Assembly: GCA_016840315.1 (NCBI GenBank)
Contig: JAEOSO010000002.1
Coordinates: forward strand, 1-40,714
Direction: 5' to 3'
DNA length: 40,714 nucleotides
Origin: Candidatus Borrarchaeota archaeon
GTDB taxonomy: Archaea; Asgardarchaeota; Sifarchaeia; Borrarchaeales; Borrarchaeaceae
Shown here: piece by piece, positions 1 through 10,635 of the stretch
Numbering within the stretch: the stretch's first letter is position 1
Layout of the letters: the number at the start of each line of letters is the position of its first letter
Translations under genes and position numbers: made by a program
Notes under the pieces: generated by a model
Seen by the model: the letters and a program-made list of their open reading frames with translations, nothing else
What the model was told of the DNA's origin: nothing
Databases searched by the model: none

Positions 1-32
1 ATTAATCTTTTAAGCAAGTTATTGATAAGAAA

Positions 33-527
33 ATGAGCGCAGGTGAATCGAATTTTATTATTCTAATATCATCACCTGGTGGATCTGTTTATCATGGACT
101 AAGTACCTACAATTATCTGAAAGGAATACCTGCTACAATAACTACTCATAACTTTGGTAGTGTAGATTCTATTGGTGTTGTACTATATTGTGGTGGTTCA
201 AGAAGGTTATCTGTTCCTCAAGCGAGGTTCTTACTTCATGGTGTAAGTTGGAAATTTGGTAAAGCTGAAAGAAGTCTAGAAGAACCACAATTGGAAGAGA
301 AATTAAAAAAATTAAGAATCGATATTCAGAACATAGCCAAAGTAGTTGCAGAAAATACTGGTAAAAGCGTAGAACAGGTTACACAGGCAATGTTGGATAG
401 GTCTACATTAAATCCTGAGGAGGCAAAGGAATGGGGTCTTGTGCATGAGATCAAGTCGGAGTTATTTGAGGAAGGCAGTGAGGTATTCAATATTCTTGCT
501 GCAAAACCACCAAAGCCACAACCATAA
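33..527 (+). CDS. ClpP/crotonase-fold serine protease-like protein (N-terminus missing or disrupted at window edge)
   Basis: ClpP-like motifs: ISSPGGSVYHGLSTYNYL, HNFGSVDSIGVVLYCGG, ARFLLHGVS, E..AKEWGLVHEI. Reading frame continues upstream of the ATG as SFKQVIDKK to a TAA at 3-5. Confidence 0.75.
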   Translation: MSAGESNFIILISSPGGSVYHGLSTYNYLKGIPATITTHNFGSVDSIGVVLYCGGSRRLSVPQARFLLHGVSWKFGKAERSLEEPQLEEKLKKLRIDIQNIAKVVAENTGKSVEQVTQAMLDRSTLNPEEAKEWGLVHEIKSELFEEGSEVFNILAAKPPKPQP

Positions 528-585
528 GAACTCATTCGATCAAAGTGTTTAGTAAATACGTCGATATTCTATAAAAAAGTTGTTC

Positions 586-915
586 TTACCTTTTTAGGAT
601 GTCTTCTTTTACATCGTGACGGTAGAGTGTTTTTTGATAGATGAAGGCTAATACTCCCTTTTCATTTCCAATTTCGTAATACCAAACGGGTACTTTCCAC
701 TTAGTCGCTAATCTTCCTAATTTATACGCGTTTGCTATCGGAGCCTCGGCTATTATCTCCAAGTCTGGTTTCAACGATTCAACATTGAGCAACTCAACAT
801 CAATATCCTTATGCTCTTCAAAAGCCCTCTTCCATTTCTGATAACGATGCCTTTTTCTAAATTGAGGAGTTCCTTTAGACAACAATACCACCATATGTTT
901 AGATTTGTACAACAT
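586..915 (-). CDS. hypothetical protein (about 109 aa)
   Basis: Open reading frame with coherent composition; no recognised family. Confidence 0.5.
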   Translation of the reverse strand: MLYKSKHMVVLLSKGTPQFRKRHRYQKWKRAFEEHKDIDVELLNVESLKPDLEIIAEAPIANAYKLGRLATKWKVPVWYYEIGNEKGVLAFIYQKTLYRHDVKEDILKR

Positions 916-1211
916 TTAGATTTGTAGCCTTAAATTCTTAACTAAATTCTATAAGAATGAGTTTTTCAGTATGTATTCCGATAAATTCTGACCTTTTTAC
1001 AAGAACGAAAAGCAGAACCACAAAGAAACTTTTTTGATGTGTGATTCCAAAACCATTAAATAGTCACAAATGCACATTTGCTTTAGGATAGCATCAGCGG
1101 AAAAACGAGATACCGACAATTTGTAATGAAAAATGAATGATATTTTGAAAATTATTCTTAAGACAGATAATTTTCGAAAAAAAGCTTTCCTAAGATACGG
1201 GAGGCGCTTTC

Positions 1212-1592
1212 GTGTTTAAACTTAGTCCTAAAAAACAACGTGATTTGACTGAGATATTAAGAGAAGTTATAAATTATGCTGAACTTGAAGCTATTGCTGT
1301 AATCACAAAAGAGGGGTTACACCTCGCATTTTTTGCTGCAGGAAAGGTTGACTCTGATCTTTTATCTGCGATTTCTGCAGCCATTTTAAGCACTGGAGAA
1401 ATGGCTGTAGATAAAATGGGTTTTGAAGACCTGTCTGAAGTTATTGTGCGTGGGAAAACAGGCTATATAATTTTAACACATGCAGGAAAGTTCGTACTTA
1501 TTGGCGCAGGGAGAGATGCTACAAGTCTTGGACTCTCTGTAAGAGTATTGAGGGCCTATGCAAAACGCGTAACTGCTTTACTCTCTAAGTAG
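1212..1592 (+). CDS. Roadblock/LC7 domain protein
   Basis: GTG start; about 126 aa with Roadblock pattern (ELEAIAVITKEGLHLAFFA...GEMAVDKMGFEDLSEVIVRGKTGYIILTHAGKFVLIGAGRDATSLGLSVRVLRAYAKRV). Confidence 0.75.
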   Translation: MFKLSPKKQRDLTEILREVINYAELEAIAVITKEGLHLAFFAAGKVDSDLLSAISAAILSTGEMAVDKMGFEDLSEVIVRGKTGYIILTHAGKFVLIGAGRDATSLGLSVRVLRAYAKRVTALLSK

Positions 1593-1841
1593 AATAATAG
1601 CGACAAAAGGAAGGTTTATGTACATTAGTTTTTACGGGAAAACCTGACCTTTTAAAGGTATCATCGGCTAAACATTAGCCAAATGTAATTAGTGTTGTTG
1701 AAATCGATTTTCTTCAGCAAGTCTTGAATATTAGGAGTGAATTGCAAATCCATAAGTACTATATTTGTCACATCCACAAGCCATAAGGTAATCCGAAAAA
1801 GAATATAATATTTGAAGATTTTCTTAAAAATGTGATTTAGA

Positions 1842-4031
1842 ATGCATAACAATGAAGCCATATCACGGATATCCTTAGATGATATCCCAAAAATAGGTCC
1901 AAAACTAAAACAGAAACTTCTTAAGCATTTTGGATCAGAAGAAGCCGCACTTCATGCAATTATTAATGCAGATATTGCTCGCCTAACTTCAATTCCTCTA
2001 CTTGGTTCCAAATTAGCGATGTCCATTGTTATGTCAACCTATGCCTTACTTGAAGGCATCAGGCTTGAAACGGTATTGGTCACGGAAGATATAAGAAAAA
2101 TCTATACACAAATATTAGATCTCATTCGTCCGTACGCTAACACATCCTTTACAAGACATAAAATGGCGCTTCTATTTCCATTACCACCGTCTCATATCGA
2201 TAAAATACTAGAACGCCAAAAAACCTTTCTTAGCGCCAAAGAATTAACAAATGAACTTGAAGAACATGAAATAAGTCATATCTGTTCCTTCCTCTCAAAA
2301 TTAAAGCCAATTGAAATGCAGGAGTATAAAACTCGAATTACAGATCGTATCCTCTTAACTGACGATAAAGCAACCTTTGAGCGGTTACTGGAGCACGAAA
2401 TAAACAAGTTTTATAATATTAGTTTTGTGGAAACGCCTCAAGAATACTTAGATTATGTTCAAACTTATGATTTTATCATTTTAATAGCCCATAAGCATGA
2501 TTATGACTTTCTTGATAAAAATTCTAACGTAGAGATAGTTTCTAAAAATATTTCTGAAGATGAATTGCTTCCAGAAAAAATACTCTTCTTTTATGCTTCC
2601 AATTATGATGTTATTCTGTCTGCTTGTGATTTAATTAAACTATTTTCGAGTATATCCAATGACAAGTTACTTAGTATCGTGAATCAATTTGATCTTCAAC
2701 AAACAAGCACTATCAAGGCTCTAATGAAGAATATCAAACCCAGTGGTGATATAGCAGAAGAATATGATCCAGAACTTGATAGATTAAGATATATATTGCA
2801 TGAATTCGATGGATTTGTTTCTGATATTGAACTATGGATTAATAATGAAATTGTAAATAAACTCTCAAAAAGTTCTTTGACAATTGAAGGTGATGAGATT
2901 CTCAATTTAATTAAGGCATTCGGTTCAGAAACAGGAGCACCTCAGCAATTTCAACATTATTTGAAAGATAATATCAGTGACTTAATGACCGATATCATCC
3001 AAGAGGCCGAAGATAAACTTTGCGATCAACTGCAGTTTAAAGATGAAGAAGTTGAGTGGCTCGATAATCTCTTTCCACGAGAACTGATGTATCCCATCGA
3101 AATCAATCAAAAAAAGAGAAGACAAGTTATTGATAATATGCGAAAGAAATTTGCTGCACGTAAGTTTCAACTTTTGAAAAGATTAGCAGAAGATTGTAAA
3201 ACGCATATCTCTTTTATTCATAAAATGATAGAGGCCCTCCTTGACTTTGATTTGTTCTTTGCAATAGGACGATTTGCGAAAGCATATCAGTTGATATCTC
3301 CTCGTATTGATGCAACGTACACTGGTGTTAGCTTCCAAAAAGGTACAAATTTATTCCTAAAAAAAGAAGAACTTGAAGGTAAAGGGAAAGTAATACCTAT
3401 CAATTATGTTATTGGAGATGTGCCCTTTGCTCTAGAAGGGACAAATCAACAGCGAATTGCCATTTTAAGTGGTGCTAACTCTGGTGGAAAATCGTGTACA
3501 CTTCAGTTAATTTGTCAAATCGTAATTTTAGCGCAAATGGGATTACCGGTCCCTTCTGAAAATGCTTTCTCATCCATTTTTGAAGAAATTTATTATTTTT
3601 CGAAATCTATCGGTATACTCAGTGCAGGGGCTTTTGAAACAACTCTAAAAAGATTTGCAGAGGTTATCCTTAGCCCCAAAATCAAACTTATTCTAGTTGA
3701 TGAACTTGAATCAATAACGGAGCCGGGTGCTGGTGCTAAGGTTATTGGTGGTATTTTGGAAATGCTTAATAATAATGAAAGGTGTTGTGCCGTCTTTATA
3801 AGTCATCTAGCTGATGAAATATCTAAAATTGTCAAAGATCTTGTTAGAATTGACGGAATTGAAGCCAGTGGATTAGATGACAATCTTGAACTCATTGTTG
3901 ATCGAACGCCAAAATTCAATCATTTAGCCAAGAGCACACCCGAATTAATTGTTGAAAAACTATTTCGATCGACAGATCTTGAAAATGAAAAAGACATTTA
4001 TGAGGAATTGCTAAAAATAATTAAAAAGTAG
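1842..4031 (+). CDS. MutS-related ATPase with N-terminal helix-hairpin-helix region
   Basis: HhH-like DDIPKIGPKLKQKLLKHFGS and LTSIPLLGSKLAMSIV; Walker A SGANSGGKS; Walker B LILVDELESITEPGAG; VFISHLADEI. Confidence 0.8.
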   Translation: MHNNEAISRISLDDIPKIGPKLKQKLLKHFGSEEAALHAIINADIARLTSIPLLGSKLAMSIVMSTYALLEGIRLETVLVTEDIRKIYTQILDLIRPYANTSFTRHKMALLFPLPPSHIDKILERQKTFLSAKELTNELEEHEISHICSFLSKLKPIEMQEYKTRITDRILLTDDKATFERLLEHEINKFYNISFVETPQEYLDYVQTYDFIILIAHKHDYDFLDKNSNVEIVSKNISEDELLPEKILFFYASNYDVILSACDLIKLFSSISNDKLLSIVNQFDLQQTSTIKALMKNIKPSGDIAEEYDPELDRLRYILHEFDGFVSDIELWINNEIVNKLSKSSLTIEGDEILNLIKAFGSETGAPQQFQHYLKDNISDLMTDIIQEAEDKLCDQLQFKDEEVEWLDNLFPRELMYPIEINQKKRRQVIDNMRKKFAARKFQLLKRLAEDCKTHISFIHKMIEALLDFDLFFAIGRFAKAYQLISPRIDATYTGVSFQKGTNLFLKKEELEGKGKVIPINYVIGDVPFALEGTNQQRIAILSGANSGGKSCTLQLICQIVILAQMGLPVPSENAFSSIFEEIYYFSKSIGILSAGAFETTLKRFAEVILSPKIKLILVDELESITEPGAGAKVIGGILEMLNNNERCCAVFISHLADEISKIVKDLVRIDGIEASGLDDNLELIVDRTPKFNHLAKSTPELIVEKLFRSTDLENEKDIYEELLKIIKK

Positions 4032-4134
4032 TTAGTTATGCCTGAGGCTGCCTTGTGAGTGTTATAAAAGAAAGAGGCTACTCTCGTTATTGAGAGGGGG
4101 AAACTTGCCTTAAAAGCATGCTACATTGAGGATT

Positions 4135-4398
4135 TCATCCGAAGAGGGAGATCCAAATCCCGGTATCCAGATAGAGAAACAGCATGAACAACAAAAAGCC
4201 CCCGAAGATCATTTTCTTGCCGTTACGCTCGTCAATCCCAGACATGTAAATAATTAATCCGATAGCAAATACAAAGCCGCCTACCATCCAACCCAATCTG
4301 AAGATAAAAATCATTGTGTCCGTTAATGTGTCCGTTAACAATGCTGGAAGACTTTGAAGACGGTCTAACTTCGCCCAAGGATCACTCTCGCTTTGCAT
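4135..4398 (-). CDS. small membrane protein, hypothetical
   Basis: 87 aa with two hydrophobic segments; TDTLTDT is encoded by a tandem 12-nt repeat. Confidence 0.5.
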   Translation of the reverse strand: MQSESDPWAKLDRLQSLPALLTDTLTDTMIFIFRLGWMVGGFVFAIGLIIYMSGIDERNGKKMIFGGFLLFMLFLYLDTGIWISLFG

Positions 4399-4420
4399 AC
4401 TGTATCAACTCACACTCTAT

Positions 4421-4812
4421 GTGAACTACTCCACCCTTAAAGATGGAGTTTCCTGCGAGTCCTCCCAACCCATGCGGGAAACTCTCGTTTTACGTTCGGC
4501 TGTGTGTCGCAGTTCATCCCCTTTTGAGGATGGCCCGTCCACTTGGCATTCTGTGATAGGAAACTTCAGTTCCAACATCACACCATACGGATTCATCAAA
4601 TGCTATTGTACTGTTACCTTCGCGGTTATCCGCGCTGGTTAGCAACTGTACGAATCCTAGCTCACAGGGGCGCCTCTTCTGTCATCCTACCGGGAGTCTT
4701 GTATCCCTGCCTTCCTCCCGATATTCATCGTAACTCTTCGATGCAAAAAACTATATAAAGCTAGCGGCTTTCATCCCCTGCCTGTCGGAAGGGGACTTCC
4801 CGCCGATTCAGT
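4421..4812 (-). mobile_element. tnpB-less IS200/IS605-like remnant / solo omegaRNA-like element
   Basis: Minus strand ends in a hairpin followed by TAGTTCAC (ACTCCA/TGGAGT, 4428-4433/4444-4449). A similar hairpin lies at the other boundary (TCCCCT/AGGGGA, 4774-4779/4790-4795) and an internal CATCC/GGATG hairpin at 4513-4530. A minus frame reads ...RMGWEDSQETPSLRVE*, resembling a TnpB C-terminus. Less AT-rich than its flanks. Confidence 0.5.
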
Positions 4813-5002
4813 TAAAAGTGTATATAAAAAACCAGCGTTTTCATTTTCGATATCTATTTTAACTCAAAATTCGAGAGTTATCTTAAAGATAAACTATTTA
4901 GAGATTATGAGTAATTCGTGAAAGATAGGCTTGCCTTTCCAGATAAAAGAATTACAAGTAATCCGACCACAAACGCTTTTTAGTTCATTCGAATAGAGTA
5001 CA

Positions 5003-5701
5003 ATGCAGGGACAATATATGAAATACGCGAAGAAAATAAAGATATCGGAATTTTTCATGCTTTTAGAGATTGCAAAGTTAGGTGCACTTGAAAAAACAAT
5101 CAAATTGACATCTGTCAGAATAAGTGAGATTCTTAGGGTTAGCCAACAAACTTGTGCACGAAAACTTAGAAATATGGAATTATTTGGTTGGATATCGAGA
5201 GAAATCGTTCCAAAAGGGCAATTAATACGAATTACGAAGGAAGGACGTGAGATCTTACAAAAGGTATATTCAAATCTCAGTATTTTATTCGTTAATCGAT
5301 TTCCTCCTATAGTACTTGAAGGAGAGGTTTTTACAGGACTAGGCGAAGGTTCATATTATATACAACAGGAAGGGTACTTAAAGCAATTTAAGGAAAAACT
5401 TGGCTTTACCCCGTATCCTGGAACATTAAATCTACGACTAAGATCCAAAGCAGATATGAATGCTAGAAAGGACCTTTTAACAGTGCCATATGTTCCGATT
5501 GAAGGATGGACAAATGGTCAAAGAACCTATGGATCAGTTAGATTATATCGTACAATGATCAATAACAAAGTTAGAGGGGCATTATTAGACGCAGAACGAA
5601 GTCATTATGGTGAAGATGTTGTTGAAATTATAGCCCCTGAGTTTTTGCGAAAAGCATTAAGATTGAAAGAAGGAGATGTTGTGCAATTGTTATTTATATA
5701 A
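5003..5701 (+). CDS. ribK: winged-helix domain + archaeal CTP-dependent riboflavin kinase
   Basis: N-terminal HTH, then LEGEVFTGLGEGSYYIQQEGY...LGFTPYPGTLNLRL...YGSVRLYR, C-terminal LRKALRLKEGDVVQL. Confidence 0.85.
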   Translation: MQGQYMKYAKKIKISEFFMLLEIAKLGALEKTIKLTSVRISEILRVSQQTCARKLRNMELFGWISREIVPKGQLIRITKEGREILQKVYSNLSILFVNRFPPIVLEGEVFTGLGEGSYYIQQEGYLKQFKEKLGFTPYPGTLNLRLRSKADMNARKDLLTVPYVPIEGWTNGQRTYGSVRLYRTMINNKVRGALLDAERSHYGEDVVEIIAPEFLRKALRLKEGDVVQLLFI

Positions 5702-5752
5702 ATTTTGAGCAACATAATTCCTTATTTGAGACACTAGTTAACGTACTTGAGA

Positions 5753-7744
5753 TTATTGGCTTTGATTCAAAATGATGTTTAAAGATGCTTTTGCGTTATC
5801 TAGTTCCTCTGAGAACGAATGATGTGGCAACTGAGTTGAAATATAGCCATATCGTTGAACATATTTGAATAAAACTGCAATTAGGGGTATGTTTATTGCC
5901 TCAGCTAGTTTATGTGAGGCTAAAATACACAATTTCCTTCGGGCGCGTGTGATGGCCACATTAATTCTGCGGCTATCTTGTAGTACTTTTGCAGCTTTAG
6001 AATTTATGCCATCATCTACCAAAGAAAGAATGACAATATTATTTTCGCGACCTTGATAAGAGTCTATGGTACTTGATTTACTAACTGACCAAAGATTGTA
6101 GACATTATTTATCTTTTTAGAAAACACTTGTTTGATTAATCGACCAATAAGTGCGGATTGGAGACGAAAAGGTGTCACTACTGCAATATCTTTTTCAGGA
6201 GAGTAGCCTGCCTGGTGATATTCTTTCATTATTCTGATCGCCAGCGCGGCCTCGAATAAATTACAGGCGGAATATCGTCCACCAAACATTCTCCATTCGA
6301 TACCTGGTACATTAAAATTAAAAGTATCGATCCATATGAGGGGATACCGTCCAGATAAACTCTGACTTAAACTATCTCCTTTGGTAGGATGATAATCGAT
6401 GTGGATGTTTTCAACGCCGTAAGCCGTTTTTAACCGATCATTATAGATAAAATGGCTGGGAAACATGGCGATGTATTTATTTGACCGGTACTGGGTGTCC
6501 AGAAATACACTTTGATCGGGATATTTGGTAATTAACGCCTCAAAAAGTGATTTTGTTAGCCGTTGTTTTATAGGGACATTAAAAATCGGAGGTAGTTGAA
6601 GGTGGTCGCCTACCAGAATTATTTTCTTACCAAACACCATACCTATAAGCGTTAGCGGGATGCTAGCCATACTAGCCTCGTCTATAATGACATAATCAAA
6701 GGGTGGATGGTTCCAGTCAAAATTGCGGTGAAGGGTGTACAATCCGGCTTTCGTTAACGTCGCCCCGACGATTTTCCATTGTTTGAAATCTTTGGCAGTT
6801 CGAATATTCCCTAAAAGTGGTCTAATTGTTGGTAACAGTTTGGCGTTCATGCCTAATCGAAGAACATAATGACTCGGATCCTTATTTTTCGTTCCCTTAA
6901 GAACCTCTATGATTTTTTCCAGCGCATTATCTACAGCAACGTTGGTATGAGAGGTTATAAGAACATTTTGTTTTCTGTAAAGCAATTGCATAACCAGTTC
7001 TGCAATGGTAGTGGTTTTACCAGTGCCAGGAGGTCCATGAATCAAAAAAAAGTAATTATCATCCGTTAGATTGAGGCAATTAGCGACTGCATCTTGTTGC
7101 GACTCGTTAAGCAGTTCGGTGGAATGTTTTAGAGGTGCAGGGAAAATAGGGTTAAACAATGTTTGTCCTTCAAGGAGTGTTCTAAGTTTTCTTAAGTGCG
7201 TGTTTTTTCCCTGTTGGATTCTTTCCAAAATGTTTTCCTGAATTCTCAACAGTATTTGGTCATCAGCCTTTCGTAAACTAATTATGTCACAACAAAGCAG
7301 TTCTTCTGGCGAAAAATTCCCTGAAAAAGAAACATAGTAATTCTTGGCATCGTGATCAATAACGACACCATATAAGTCTCTCCTGGGATAGGAAAGAGGG
7401 CCTCCTTTGTTGTTGACTGAAGACAGGTCGTTTTTCCCATTACCCCAAGAGGCTATTATGGCATCTCCTGGTTTAACTCTAAAATCGCCTGTGGTATGTA
7501 GTTTTTCGACTCTTACATCTGCTAAAAAACGATAACTTTTCGATATGTTAAAATTAGGTCTCCCAATAAGTCTAGGCGTAGTTCTTATTTGGGTGCGTCC
7601 TTTTTTCTTTGCCCTCGTTAAATAATCCCATAAGTGCTCATATGTAGAATCTTTGATATCTATTTCTTCAAGATTCATTTGATAATCGCCCTTTGAAACC
7701 CTTGTAGATGAGCCTAAAATTCTCTTTCCTACAAAGAAATTCAC
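5753..7744 (-). CDS. superfamily 1 helicase (UPF1/IGHMBP2-like)
   Basis: GPPGTGKTTTIAELV, TSHTNVAVDNALE, DYVIIDEASMASIPLTLIG, LVGDHLQLPP, TIDSYQGRENNIVILSLV, NVAITRARRKL. Confidence 0.85.
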   Translation of the reverse strand: MNFFVGKRILGSSTRVSKGDYQMNLEEIDIKDSTYEHLWDYLTRAKKKGRTQIRTTPRLIGRPNFNISKSYRFLADVRVEKLHTTGDFRVKPGDAIIASWGNGKNDLSSVNNKGGPLSYPRRDLYGVVIDHDAKNYYVSFSGNFSPEELLCCDIISLRKADDQILLRIQENILERIQQGKNTHLRKLRTLLEGQTLFNPIFPAPLKHSTELLNESQQDAVANCLNLTDDNYFFLIHGPPGTGKTTTIAELVMQLLYRKQNVLITSHTNVAVDNALEKIIEVLKGTKNKDPSHYVLRLGMNAKLLPTIRPLLGNIRTAKDFKQWKIVGATLTKAGLYTLHRNFDWNHPPFDYVIIDEASMASIPLTLIGMVFGKKIILVGDHLQLPPIFNVPIKQRLTKSLFEALITKYPDQSVFLDTQYRSNKYIAMFPSHFIYNDRLKTAYGVENIHIDYHPTKGDSLSQSLSGRYPLIWIDTFNFNVPGIEWRMFGGRYSACNLFEAALAIRIMKEYHQAGYSPEKDIAVVTPFRLQSALIGRLIKQVFSKKINNVYNLWSVSKSSTIDSYQGRENNIVILSLVDDGINSKAAKVLQDSRRINVAITRARRKLCILASHKLAEAINIPLIAVLFKYVQRYGYISTQLPHHSFSEELDNAKASLNIILNQSQ

Positions 7745-7800
7745 TTTTATTCGCTATTTTTCCGATTCCTACAGTTATTTCACTTTGCAGATATAAAGAA

Positions 7801-7810
7801 GATATATAAA
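7801..7810 (-). promoter_or_regulatory. candidate TATA box for the minus-strand helicase gene
   Basis: TTTATATATC on the minus strand, about 55 nt upstream of the annotated start. Confidence 0.3.
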
Positions 7811-8109
7811 CTCCACTTATCATTCTAGACGTTTATCACAAAGAAAACAGCCTTTGTGTCTATATTATCAAATATTAGGCTGTAAGGTGTACCAATTAAA
7901 TAAATCGATGTGAAAAGGAATGGCTCAAGAGTTTTTAGAAGTTCGTACCCAAATGTGTTATATTTGAAATAAAAAAGGCAGGAATTAGGAACAATTTTAG
8001 TTAACTTATTAAAACTTCGTTACTGTCATTGTTTTAAAGATTCTATGCAATGTGCACGTATTATTGGACATACTGCTGGTATTCCGTTATAATAGAAAAG
8101 GACAAGGTA

Positions 8110-9687
8110 ATGGGACTCACAATGGGAAAGTTCGATCTACGAAAATTAAAAGCAGAGATTGAAAGGGATTATGAAAAGGCGTGGCTCATGTCTAAAAGCC
8201 TTTTGAAAGAAAATGGACGGCTTTTACATTTAAAACCACAGGGAAAACCTCATCCAATTTTTGTATTTATTGAAAGAGCGCGGCTTGCATTATTGAGACT
8301 AGGCTTTGAAGAAACTGTTTTACCTATGATTGTTGATGAAGGAACCATATTTCGAGAATATGGGCCTGAGGCAAGCCTGATTCTTGACCGTGTATTCTAT
8401 TTAGCAGGATTACCACGCCCAGATATAGGAATTTCCAAAGAAAAAATTCAAAGAATTCAGGAAATTATCCCAGGATTTGATAAGGTCTCTGGATTAAAAA
8501 AAATCTTTAGAGACTATAAGTCTAGTAATATTGAAGCTGACAATATGCTTGAAGTTATTGTCTCTAAACTAGGAGTGAAAGAAGCAGATGCTAGTAAGAT
8601 TATTGATTCTGTTTTCCCAGAATTGAAAAAACTTGAACCAATCCCTACAAAATTAACATTAAGAAGTCATACGACTGCGTTATGGTTTCCTGCGCTAGCT
8701 AAAATTCAATATCTACAATCTCTCCCAATTCAACTTTTTAGTATTGGTCCGAAGTTCCGAAGAGAACAGAAATTGGATAGAACTCATCTTTACTCAAGTT
8801 ATACAATCTCTTTTGTAATCATGGCTGAAATGACATTAGAAGATGGTAAGATTGTTGTTGAGGATTTTTTAAGAGAGCTTGGATATGAGACGGCGATTTT
8901 TACACGAAAACGAGTTACCTCAAAATATTACGCACCTCAAACAGAATCAGAAATATTTATTGAACACTCAAAGACAGGGGAACTCATTGAAATCGGGGAT
9001 CTGGGCTTTTATTCCCCGATAGCCCTTGCTAACTTCGGAATCGAATACCCGGTGTTTAATGCGGGCTTTGGAGTGGAACGATTTGTTATGATCGAAACTG
9101 GCGAAACTGACATCAGACGCCTTGTATATCCCTATTTCTACACTACTGACGATTTAAAAGATGAAGAAACCTTAAAGGGGATCAGATTAACTGAAACTCC
9201 AGAAACAGATCTTGGAAAAGAAATAATGGCTGCAATCATAACTACTGCCGAAGAACATAAAGATGATAGTTCTCCATCAAAGATATTAGCATGGGAAAAG
9301 CAACAAGGTTCTAAGCTTATACAAATCTATGTTTGGGAGCCTGATCCCGGTGTCAAACTATTGGGTCCTGCAGCTTTAAATGAGGTTTGGGTATCTGAAG
9401 GGAATATAATCGGTGTTATTCCTACCGAAAGGTTAAGGAAGGATGGTCTTCCAACAGGTATTCGATATTTGGACGCTGTAGCCGCAAAAACTGCTAAAGA
9501 AATAGAAGAACTGTTACAAAGGGGCAAGAGCGAGTATATTTTGCGAGTAAAAATGGTAAAAAATGCATCAGATATTAATCTAACAATAGAAGAACCAACA
9601 AGGAGAGCCATCTCATCAAAAGGGAAAAAAATTGATATTAGAGGTCCTACCTTTATCGGAATTCTTATGGAAGGGCATCAACCCTAA
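8110..9687 (+). CDS. sepS: O-phosphoseryl-tRNA(Cys) synthetase (SepRS)
   Basis: Class II aaRS with SepRS-type sequence FEETVLPMIVDEGTIFREYGPEASLILDRVFYLAGLPRPDIGIS, LTLRSHTTALWFPAL, GPKFRREQ, FNAGFGVERFVMI. Start may be 8050, 8110 or 8122. Confidence 0.85.
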   Translation: MGLTMGKFDLRKLKAEIERDYEKAWLMSKSLLKENGRLLHLKPQGKPHPIFVFIERARLALLRLGFEETVLPMIVDEGTIFREYGPEASLILDRVFYLAGLPRPDIGISKEKIQRIQEIIPGFDKVSGLKKIFRDYKSSNIEADNMLEVIVSKLGVKEADASKIIDSVFPELKKLEPIPTKLTLRSHTTALWFPALAKIQYLQSLPIQLFSIGPKFRREQKLDRTHLYSSYTISFVIMAEMTLEDGKIVVEDFLRELGYETAIFTRKRVTSKYYAPQTESEIFIEHSKTGELIEIGDLGFYSPIALANFGIEYPVFNAGFGVERFVMIETGETDIRRLVYPYFYTTDDLKDEETLKGIRLTETPETDLGKEIMAAIITTAEEHKDDSSPSKILAWEKQQGSKLIQIYVWEPDPGVKLLGPAALNEVWVSEGNIIGVIPTERLRKDGLPTGIRYLDAVAAKTAKEIEELLQRGKSEYILRVKMVKNASDINLTIEEPTRRAISSKGKKIDIRGPTFIGILMEGHQP

Positions 9688-9712
9688 GAGATCAACTTAC
9701 AGAAAAGGAGTG

Positions 9713-10555
9713 ATGGCACTTTGGGAACTCCTAGTTAGAAGATCCCTATTTGTGTTAATGATCTTACTGAATTGGTGCTTAATTTTGACTGATAGAAACC
9801 TACGAACTTTTTCTCAAAATCTTTCAAATAGATTCCCAGCTAAAGTGGATATTTGTTCAATCGATCTCAATTCGCTTAGAAAAGAACAAAGTCTTCTTGC
9901 AAAAATGATTATTCTCGAAGACAAATTTGACGCCCCCGAAATTCTAGCAGGAGTAGATCTTTCATATAAAGAATCTAACTGTATTGTTGCTTACGTCGCG
10001 CTTAATTTTAAAACATTAGAAGTTTTAGAGTGCAGCGCTATAAAACACAAAGTTGTTTTTCCGTACATCCCTACTTTTCTTGCATATAGAGAAGGACCTC
10101 CCATCTTGGCGCTTCTGGAAAATCTGGAAAAAATAGATGCATTTCCCGATATTCTAATGATAAATGGTCATGGGATTGCTCATCCGCGCTTTTGTGGATG
10201 TGCATCTCATATAGGTATTCTTGCAAATATACCGACTATTGGTATTGCGAGTAAATTTTTGTATGGGATGTCTTCCGAAATACCCCTTAATGAGGGGTCA
10301 TATTGTCATGTAAACTATAGAGGTCAACGGGTGGGGGTGACTTTTCTTTCAAAAAAGGGCTGCAAGCCTATAATTATTTCACCAGGACATTTAATAACGC
10401 TTGAGAGTTGTCTAAAAATAGCACAGCAGTCATTAGGGGGTTATAAATTCCCAGAACCAATTAGGTTAGCTCATAAGTTTGCACAAGAAGGAAAAAAAAG
10501 CGTATGTAATATTACTGGTTCTTTCAACGCTCATAACGGTGGGTTTTCTCGCTGA
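9713..10555 (+). CDS. nfi: endonuclease V
   Basis: AGVDLSYKE, VFPYIPTFLAYREGPPILALLE, PDILMINGHGIAHPRFCGCASHIGI, PTIGIASKFLYG. Start uncertain. Confidence 0.85.
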   Translation: MALWELLVRRSLFVLMILLNWCLILTDRNLRTFSQNLSNRFPAKVDICSIDLNSLRKEQSLLAKMIILEDKFDAPEILAGVDLSYKESNCIVAYVALNFKTLEVLECSAIKHKVVFPYIPTFLAYREGPPILALLENLEKIDAFPDILMINGHGIAHPRFCGCASHIGILANIPTIGIASKFLYGMSSEIPLNEGSYCHVNYRGQRVGVTFLSKKGCKPIIISPGHLITLESCLKIAQQSLGGYKFPEPIRLAHKFAQEGKKSVCNITGSFNAHNGGFSR

Positions 10556-10635
10556 TTTCGTAGGAACGAAAAGATTAAAAAAGAATGTCATTATTCCCCA
10601 GATAGAATGCGTCCAGTACATTATGGTGTTATAAG

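Noticed and set aside
4421-4758. ORFs 4421-4642 and 4543-4758 as real plus-strand genes; region as RNase P or SRP RNA
   Set aside because: The ORFs cross hairpins and have non-protein-like sequence. I could not find convincing RNase P conserved blocks or an SRP helix-8 motif; IS605-like ends explain the structure better.
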